Source of the DNA: Chara braunii
Taxonomy: Eukaryota > Streptophyta > Charophyceae > Charales > Characeae
Assembly (NCBI GenBank): GCA_003427395.1
Contig: BFEA01000758.1
Location: forward strand, 107,662-140,775
DNA: 33,114 nucleotides
Reading direction: 5' to 3'
The notes under the pieces are model-generated. The model saw nothing but the letters and a program-made list of their open reading frames with translations. It made no database searches and was not told where the DNA came from. Every line of letters starts with the position of its first letter. Positions within the stretch are counted from its first letter, which is position 1. Of the stretch, positions 27,085 through 33,114 are shown one piece after another. The translations under genes and the position numbers were made by a program.

Positions 27085-27690
27085 ACATATGATACATTGA
27101 GTAGAGAGGTGGTACTGCTCTAGGCACAGTCCATGCCAGTTTCCACTTTCTGACACAAGTACTTAGACAAGGGCAAAAAGTGGAAGGGTCGTACCATCTC
27201 AGGTCAAGTTAGGGTCAAGGATCATTTGATCCTTACTTTGGATGAGGGTGGTATGGATGAGGTCCCGTATAGCCAGATTGAGTGGGGCTTGGAGGATAGT
27301 AGAGGGGGTCAGGGAAGGACCTACACTGCTATCGCGGCTGGAGGGAGGCCGCAAGGAGGAGGAGGAGGCCAGGGCCAAGGGGTCGGGCCTCGGGTCGCCG
27401 AGGACACGGCGCTCAGGAGGTTGGCGGTAGGAGAAACCGCCAAGAGGGAGGTAGGGGTCACCAAAGCGCTCACAATCTTATCGGTCACCTCCAAGACGAG
27501 GTGGATGGCACCTTGGCTTGCCACAGGGCAGGTCATGGGAAGACCTAGGCTTGGACCAATCCGTATGGCAGCGTTGTGTGGACCAGGATCAGTGCATTTA
27601 CTGCGGTGATCCTGGCCACATAATTAAATATTGTCCAAAGTATAGAGAAGCCCGGTATGCTGCACAAGCAGCAAAAGGCAACCGCTGGTA
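27085..27690 (+). pseudogene. gag: Gag of element A, 3' part with zinc knuckle
   Basis: Continues the capsid reading (TYDTLSREVVLL, then stops near 27120 and 27150, then HKYLDKGKKWKGRTISGQVR and LEDSRGGQGRTY). A Gly/Arg-rich linker (27300-27420) precedes an intact CCHC knuckle CIYCGDPGHIIKYC at 27593-27634. The knuckle is in a different frame from the linker, so one more shift lies between about 27480 and 27590. The knuckle binds the element RNA. Confidence 0.85.
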
Positions 27691-28330
27691 GGGGTTGCAA
27701 CTGCCCTTAACCCTAGGCCATGTGGAGAAGAGTGTGCGCACAACAGAGGAACTCCCAAACCACATGAGCCTACGGCAGAAGTTGTTGCCCAGTACCTAGA
27801 CAGTTGTACAGAGACTGCTTGTGTTGGAGTCTCTCTAGGTACTTCCCTCACAAGTGTGGCTGAAGAGTTGAAGGAGAGGATGGCTGCTTGGACCAAGATG
27901 AAAAAGGATGCGAAAGAACAGTTAGTTTTAGTAGATGTAGAGATTTTCAGAGGTAGAATAGGGGCCCTTATAGACAATGGGGCCACCCGCATCTATATCA
28001 ATAGAAAAGCATTGCAGAAGTTGAAGTTGAATTTGAAAGTCCAAAAGTTAGACGACCCTATAGTCAATATCCTCGCAGACATTCGCACTATGCGAGTCGA
28101 GGACTACGTTAAGGGAATCCAGGCATACTTTTCCCTAGAGAAGGATGGAAAGGTGGAGAAAGTTCTCCATTCCTGGACTCTCCTCTGAAAAACCAGCCTT
28201 CCTTTCGATATAGTCCTAGGAATGGACTGGGGAGAGGCGGCAGGGGCCACACTCCATTTGAGAGAGCACAAGTGTAGGCTCCCTAGTCCCACAGGTGAAG
28301 TCAAGACTGCTCGCCCGTTTCATGTGTTAG
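27691..28330 (+). pseudogene. pol: Aspartic protease of pol A
   Basis: The frame 27856-28188 has VLVDVEIFRGRIGALIDNGA followed by TRIYIN: the retropepsin active site, with DNGAT in place of the usual DSGAT. After a stop at 28186 the same protein continues (LPFDIVLGMDWGEAA), the second conserved strand of the fold. The upstream 27691-27855 part is a linker (EVVAQYLDSCTETACVGVSL) leading from the zinc knuckle. Confidence 0.8.
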
Positions 28331-28954
28331 GAGTAGACAACACTCTACACATTGTTGTCTCAGTGCCCCTGCGTTTGCACGTTTAGTGAAGGAGCAGTTA
28401 GAAGAGCAAGTTTTTGTAGCCTATGTAAGGCCAATCATTGTATGAATGATTTGCTTAGGCCATGGTTAGACAGATTCGTGATAGTGTACTTAGATGATAT
28501 TCTAGTTTTTAGCAAGACCCTCTAAGACCACGAGGGTCATCTGAGGCATGTCTTGGAGAAGCTTAGAGAAGCTAACTTCAAGATCAACACAAAGAAGTGT
28601 GAATGGGCCAAAACCCAAGTTTTATACTTACGCCACGTCATAGACGGAGACGGCATAAAACCCGAAGATAGAAAGATTGCATCGATTAGAGATTGGCCAA
28701 CGCCCCGCACGCTGACAGAGTTGTGGTCGTTCTTAGGCCTAGCTAACTACTACAGGAAGTTTGTCAGGAACTTCTCCACCATCGCTGCACCCCTTCGCAG
28801 GTTGCTAAAGAAAGAAGCAATCTGGAAGTGGGATAAGGACTGTGCATCAGCCCTGAAAAAGCTAAAGTGGGCTTTGATAGAGTATCGAGTCCTTAAGGTA
28901 GCCGATCTGTCCTTGCCTTTGGTGTTACCAGTGACGCAAGTCAGTATGGCATAG
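28331..28954 (+). pseudogene. pol: Reverse transcriptase of pol A, palm start deleted
   Basis: A short N-terminal piece (ARLVKEQLEEQVFVAYVRP, at about 28381-28440) is followed directly by the end of the palm: MNDLLRPWLDRFVIVYLDDI (motif C, YLDD). The conserved fingers and motifs A and B are absent between about 28435 and 28450, roughly 150 or more residues compared with element B. After a stop at 28524 the thumb and connection (FKINTKKCEWAKTQVLYL, SFLGLANYYRKFVRNFSTIA) are nearly intact in 28553-28954. An internal deletion therefore removed the RT active core. Confidence 0.85.
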
Positions 28955-29290
28955 GTGTTGTTTTACAGCAAGACGATGGCAATGGATATAGGCCCGTAGA
29001 GTTCATGTCTGCCAGGATGCCTTCAAAGAAGGTAGCGACATCCACCTATGAGAGGGAACTCTACGCTCCCAGGCAAGCATTAAAGCATTGGAAGCATTAC
29101 TTGCTTGGGAGGCACTTCAAAGTCTATTCCGACCACGAGACACTAAGGTGGTTGAAGACAGGCCACGATGACACCTAAGCTTACTATGTGGGCCGCAGAG
29201 TTAGATCAGTATGACTTTGAACTTAAGCCAGTCAAAGGGAAGTACAATGTAGTAGCGGACGCTCTAAGCAGGAGAGCTGATTACTTTGGG
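28895..29290 (+). pseudogene. pol: RNase H domain of pol A
   Basis: TSDASQYGIGVVLQQDDGNG is the first strand with the catalytic Asp. RPVEFMSARM, then TYERELYA (Glu helix) and HFKVYSDHETLRWLKT follow. The domain ends in the 29168 frame with DQYDFELKPVKGKYNVVADA and LSRRAD, the standard end of Ty3/gypsy RNase H. At least two frame changes are needed (about 28930 and 29165). Confidence 0.85.
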
Positions 29291-30522
29291 GCAATAATTC
29301 ACTTTCTCCATACAGGGAGAGACCTGCAGCAGAAAGTTAGAGAAGCATATGCACAGGACCCTATCTATAGCGACCCCCTCAAGAGACTTAGAGAGGCCCC
29401 AGAGTCTGAACCAGATTACCGCACTACTGATGGGTTACTATTCAAGAAAACTAATGTAATTGACCGTCTGTGTGTTCCCAACAGTGAGGAGATCCGTAGT
29501 TTGATCTTAGGGGAATGCCACGACACAAAGGGACACTTCGGTTGGCAAAAGACACTAGCCAACCTCATGCGCGCGTATGTCTGGCCTGGAATGAAGGCCG
29601 ACTGCATAGAGTATGTAGTTGTAAAGTTTGTCAAAGAAACAAGACTACTACGCGAGCCCCTCTTGGTCTTCTCAAACCCTTGCCTATTCTTGACAGACCC
29701 GGAGATTATGTGTCCATTGACTTTATGGATGCTGGGGTCAAGAGTAGGCATGGCAAAATTCAAGTCAAGGTCATAGTTGACAGGTTTAGTGAGTATGCCG
29801 TTTTCATTCCTTGGTAAAAGGAGCTTCTACATATTCCATTCCTTGAAATGCAGTAAAAACTGAAGCTAGAAGAATAGTGGTTAATATGCCATAAAGGGCT
29901 TGTTTTGCCTGTAGAGGCGCGAGCAGATTTAGTAGTTCGGAATTTTTTTGACCATTGGGTCAATGAGCATGGTATACCGTTGTCTATAGTTAGTGATAGG
30001 AATACCAAGTTCACCAGTCAGAACTGGCAGGAACTAATGAGAGTTTATGGTTCCAAGTCGCTGATGTCATATGGCCATCATCCAGAGACTAATGGTCAGA
30101 CTGAACAGATGAACAAGCTCCTGCAGCAAGTTCTTCGAATGTACATTAGGCCCGACCAGATTAACTGGGATGAGATGCTCCCAAAGGTAGCCAGTGCATA
30201 CAATAACAGCGTGCACTTGTCCACATGCCGCACTCCCAACGAACTGCACAAGTGCTTTAGACCGCGCAGACCATTTGAGGGACTTAACCGGGATCAGATT
30301 CAGAGATTACCGCCCGGTACAAGAGAGTTTGTGATACAGCACGAGAAAGAGCTAGCTACCGTTGTAGATTACCTCAGGAAAGCCCAGCACAGAATGATAG
30401 AGCAAGCTAACAAGCACCGTCGCCCCTCACAGTTTCAAGTAGGCGACTTCGTCTGGGTCAAGTCAAAGGAGTTTGCTCCTGAGGAGAACATCTCACAAAA
30501 ATTACTGCTTGGCCAGTCTTAG
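29291..30522 (+). pseudogene. pol: Integrase of pol A
   Basis: The HHCC finger is seen as ECHDTKGHFGWQKTLANLMR (29509-29568) and then, after a shift, SCKVCQRNKTTTRA. The core gives Asp 1 in YVSIDFMDAG, Asp 2 in LSIVSDRNTKFTSQNW and Glu in HHPETNGQTEQMNK, so all three catalytic residues are present, but in different frames. The C-terminal part has FQVGDFVWVKSKEFAPEE, the GPF/Y-like neighbourhood. About 94 foreign bases (29814-29907) interrupt the core between VFIP and PVEARADLV. Confidence 0.9.
29814..29907. other. About 94-bp insertion in the integrase core
   Basis: The coding sequence ending ..FIP at 29813 continues at 29908 with PVEARADLVVRNFFDHWVNE. The bases between have stops in all frames and are AT-rich. 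CATTCCTTG occurs at the left edge and again about 30 bases inside. No transposon ends are recognised. Confidence 0.6.
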
Positions 30523-30839
30523 AAGTCAAGGGCGGAGAGGATGGACCGTCCTATACTATTGAGATTCCAGCACACCTCCACACCTACCCAGTGTTCCATG
30601 CGTCAAAGTTGTTGCCTTGCGTCACAAGTCAACAGTTTCCATCACGTAGATCTATGATTCCTCCAGATATGGATGGAAGATATGACATTGATGGTATCGT
30701 AGGTGACGATGTCTTCAGGACAGGAGGTAGAGGTCGTCCACAAAAACAGTACAAAGACAGATTTGCCTTTCAGGAGCCAGAAGACGATCGTTGGTTCACA
30801 CAAACAGAACTTCTAGAAACAGCTCCCGATATAGTCTGA
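30523..30839 (+). pseudogene. pol: Chromodomain-like C-terminus of pol A
   Basis: Reads TIEIPAHLHTYPVFHASKLL, then (30591-30839) a linker and DGIVGDDVFRTGGRGRPQKQ followed by YKDRFAFQEPEDDRWFT..EL. The pattern (strand, basic strand, W-x-x-x-x-EL) resembles the chromodomain tail of chromovirus integrases, which directs insertion into chromatin. It is in a different frame from the integrase core and stops at 30837-30839. Confidence 0.65.
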
Positions 30840-30922
30840 GCCTACGAAAGAGATAAGAAGGGTAAAGGTCCTGCCTTAGACTGAAGTATTCTCGGAGGAC
30901 CTCGAATTTAGGCCGGCGGGAG
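30840..30922 (+). other. 3' noncoding region and probable polypurine tract of element A
   Basis: GGCCGGCGGGAG directly precedes TGAAACGG. A purine-rich run in front of TG is the expected plus-strand primer site, but the tract is short and contains C, so this boundary is uncertain. Confidence 0.45.
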
Positions 30923-31762
30923 TGAAACGGTTTTCACCTTTTTGCAGTCACAGATGCGGGCCCTAGAGTTCAATCCCCAGACCTCACCTTACCCATGTAC
31001 AATATCGAGTTGACCCCGGAGTGTTTGAACCCGTGACCTGTCTTTTGATAGTTGTTTGTTTGTCTATCGTAGGTCTGTAGGTGCAGGGGTTCGATCTGCA
31101 GGTCTGTCAAGTAGGGGTCATAGTTGTGAGAGGTCAAAATTGCTAGGCTAGAGGTCTGTAGGTGAGTCGCAGGTCCAACTGCGTTGAGTCGGCAGTGCAA
31201 CCTCATGCAGTCGAAGTTGCCAGTCCCAGTCCTACCGAGTTCGGTCAAGCAAGTACCGTGTGAGACTGTGCACACCCAGGGCCTGGTAGAAAGGGGCAGA
31301 CCAGTGGCAAACAGAAGTATAAATCAAGGGCAGCGCCCAGCAACTCATCCATTCGCTGCTTAAGAAATGTGGAAGCGCTGCTACAGCGTCTTGTGCAAAG
31401 GTGGTCTGCAGGTTGCCCGAAGACGAAGTGGGCTGAAGGAAGAGAGTGCAGCCAGAGGTAGTGAAGGTAGAGCGGCCATAGCCGCGATAGGAGCATGATA
31501 GGCAGAGTGTGTGTGTGCGTGGGAGTATTCAAGGTGATCCAGAGTTGAGAAGAGTGAGTGCGTGAAAACAGTGGTGTTGGACGTGGCGACGAGAGTTGGG
31601 TTGTACAGGCGCTGAAGCGCCATAGCCTATTGAAGCGATTTTGCATCTGAACTGTGTTCTCGTCATCCATATCTCTGAGCTTTGAGTGGGCGCCCTGGGC
31701 CAGTGTGAATCGCCATCTGTTTGCATGTATGCGAAGTGGAAGGGAAAGCGAGTCCGATTGCA
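30923..31762 (+). repeat. 3' LTR of element A
   Basis: The right end (...CCGATTGCA at 31762) is fixed by comparison with the 5' copy. The left end is set at the TGAAACGG following the presumed polypurine tract, giving about 840 bp. A TATA box lies at 31318-31324. Only the last about 150 bases have a partner in the window. Confidence 0.75.
31318..31324 (+). promoter_or_regulatory. TATA box candidate in LTR of element A
   Basis: TATAAAT in the context AGAAGTATAAATCAAGG, about 440 bases before the LTR end. The truncated 5' LTR lacks this part, so element A has no promoter of its own upstream of gag. Confidence 0.6.
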
Positions 31763-32387
31763 AAAAGAAGAGCTCTACAATTACCCCCCCCCTCCCCACA
31801 CACACACACACGGACTAAGAAGAAGTGAGAAATGGATCGACAGCTAAGATAGCTCCTTCCCCCCCCTCGTCCCAGACAAAAGAAAAAGAAGGAAAACATG
31901 AAAAAACAAAAGAAGCTCACTTCTCCCCATGAACGATGGCTAAGGTCGCTCCCTCACTCTGATTACGAGAGATGGAAGGACGCCTAAGATCACTGCTTAG
32001 CTTAACCCCTACCTTCTTCACCCGAATAGAACGCCTGATCATTATCGTCGTATCTAGACAAAGGCGCACCAAGTACAACTATAATAACCGGCCGAAGATG
32101 GTAGATTCCACGTTGGCACAGAAAAACAAGGCAAAGACAAGTCAACCGGAAAAAGAAAAAAAAAAAGAACGCAACCACAGAAACCAACACCAGCCGTATT
32201 GCAAACCTAAGGCAGATGGACGGATGGACGACGGAGGTAGAAGTTTCAAAAAAAAAAAAAAACAGCTTGCAAAACGGACGCTTGCTGGCGAACGTATCAG
32301 CAGCAAGAAAAAGACGGGGGGGGGGAATGGAAGAGTCCATACAATATAGCATGATATAGAGAACAGGCAAAAAAAAACAAATGGGCG
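31763..32387. other. Flank of element A: no gene, simple repeats
   Basis: Contains a C-rich tract, (CA)n at about 31797-31811 and A-rich runs (32153-32165, 32250-32262). Long open frames on both strands are low-complexity and carry no motif. Confidence 0.6.
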
Positions 32388-32720
32388 TGTGATGGAAGGG
32401 GGAGAAAGGAGGAGTATTGGAGGGAGCATGGGAGTGAGGATGGGAGGGAGCATGGGGAAAAGGAGAAAAGGAGTGAAGACGGGAGACAGAAGGGAGGATC
32501 GGAGAAAGAGGGGGGGGGGGGGGAGAAAGGAGGCGGGTGGGAGGAAGGGGGCGGGGGGGAGAAAGGATGGGGGGTGGAAGAGAGACGGGAGGATGGAAGA
32601 AAGGAGGGAAGAGGCAGCCACGAAAGGACAAGAAGTTGGAAAGGAAAATAAAAGAGGGACAGTTATAGAAAAACAGGGTGGGGGGGGGGAAGATAGGAGA
32701 GCAAGAAAAGAAAAGCGGTT
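32388..32720. repeat. Purine-rich (GGGAGAAAGGA-type) low-complexity block
   Basis: The plus strand is almost entirely A and G with G runs up to 12 (about 32511-32522), including GGGAGGGAGCATGGGA repeats. The minus strand therefore gives a long Pro/Ser/Leu-rich frame that is not evidence for a gene. Confidence 0.85.
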
Positions 32721-32898
32721 ATAAACCACCAGTACCCTACGGGCCACCTTCCCGAACCTCTTGTTTTGGGGGCTGACAAAGCTCTTTGTTTTATGTGAAC
32801 GCAACTGGCAGAGTAGCAGGCGACAGTCCTTCAAAGTGGGTGCCCGGTACTTGGTGATTCTCTGAGTGAGGACGCCGCCCGGCCGGGCCTGCACTGTC
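32721..32898. other. Short unassigned spacer
   Basis: Nothing recognised. Confidence 0.5.
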
Positions 32899-33003
32899 GG
32901 GCTGGGCTCGGCCGGTTGGGGCCCGGGTAAGCCAGGCGGGACAAAAAAACGGGGCTGGGCCCGGCCGGTTGGGGCCCGAGTAAGCCGGGCGGGACAAAAA
33001 ACC
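32899..33003. repeat. GC-rich tandem duplication, 53-bp unit
   Basis: GGGCTGGGCTCGGCCGGTTG at 32899 recurs at 32952 with one change, each followed by GGGCCCG.GTAAGCC and GGCGGGACAAAAAA. Confidence 0.9.
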
Positions 33004-33114
33004 GCCCAGAATTTTTTATTTTTATTTTTGAAACCGGGGTCGTTCTGCGCTTGGCGAGAGGACCCCGAATCTGCAATGAAATTTTGGTTTTGGTGAGGGG
33101 GTGGGTGGGTTGGT
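33004..33114. other. Window end, no gene seen
   Basis: AT-rich then GT-rich sequence without motif. Any feature here is cut by the window edge. Confidence 0.5.

Larger units (their letters stand above)
20856..31762 (+). mobile_element. Element A: degenerate Ty3/gypsy LTR retrotransposon with a nested insertion
   Basis: Order on the plus strand: truncated 5' LTR (20856-21079), primer site, long leader, gag (interrupted by a Penelope-like element at 23577-27071), zinc knuckle, protease, partial RT, RNase H, integrase, chromodomain-like C-terminus and 3' LTR (30923-31762). RT precedes RNase H and integrase as in Ty3/gypsy. The aligned U5 parts of the LTRs differ at about 8 of 150 positions. It is inactive: stops, frameshifts, a deletion in RT and an insertion in integrase are visible. 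Confidence 0.9.

Noticed and set aside
31085-31115. GGGGTTCGATCTG as a tRNA or SINE B box
   Set aside because: A matching A box and acceptor or T stem pairing could not be found. It lies inside the 3' LTR of element A.
32002-32894. Long minus-strand Pro/Ser/Phe-rich frames of 209 and 250 codons
   Set aside because: They are the complement of a purine-only low-complexity stretch. Two overlapping frames are equally open, so coding is unlikely.

Overview
This is eukaryotic nuclear DNA made almost entirely of decayed transposable elements and simple or tandem repeats. I found no intact host gene. Every recognisable coding stretch is a retrotransposon or Helitron fragment carrying stops and frameshifts. 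The style of the two Ty3/gypsy polyproteins, and of a Penelope-like reverse transcriptase between them, reminds me of a charophyte green alga such as Chara braunii. That is a recollection, not a search result. A run of 105 Ns at 12139-12243 is an assembly gap.

Layout. 1-5790: unassigned AT/GC-mixed DNA, then a broken gag of a (+) LTR-type element (element C, 2929-4600) without a recognisable pol. 5785-8942: two LTR-like copies in inverted orientation around a tRNA-like fragment in permuted order, a 110-bp tandem duplication, and an isolated polypurine tract with an LTR start. 8943-13020: tandem repeats of several kinds (about 210-bp units, ATC-rich block, 370-bp G-rich duplication, 29-bp minisatellite) and the N gap. 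14092-20855: element B, a (-) strand Ty3/gypsy element with a complete 1.1-kb 3' LTR, integrase, RNase H, a tandemly duplicated reverse transcriptase palm, protease and the remains of gag. Its gag 5' end is replaced by the C-terminal piece of a Helitron helicase. 20856-31762: element A, a (+) strand Ty3/gypsy element with a truncated 5' LTR, tRNA-Met-like primer site, coiled-coil gag, protease, reverse transcriptase lacking its palm start, RNase H, integrase and a 3' LTR. 31763-33114: low-complexity DNA.

The most interesting object is nested inside the gag of element A. A 3.5-kb (-) strand Penelope-like element (23577-27071) has cut the gag reading frame and is bounded by a 9-13-bp target duplication. 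It carries two 222-bp direct repeats (pseudo-LTRs). Each repeat contains the core of a type I hammerhead ribozyme, and the 5' copy has every core helix and a GUC cleavage site. Its protein has an Arg/Asp-rich CCHC zinc knuckle, a coiled coil and a reverse transcriptase of the IPMG / R-IDD type. I see no GIY-YIG endonuclease.

Order of events inferred from nesting and LTR divergence: B is older (about 18 differences in 206 bp between its LTR copies), A is younger (about 8 in 150 bp), and the Penelope-like element came after A. A deletion then or later joined the two truncated 5' LTRs of A and B head to head, removing both promoters. None of the elements looks autonomous now.
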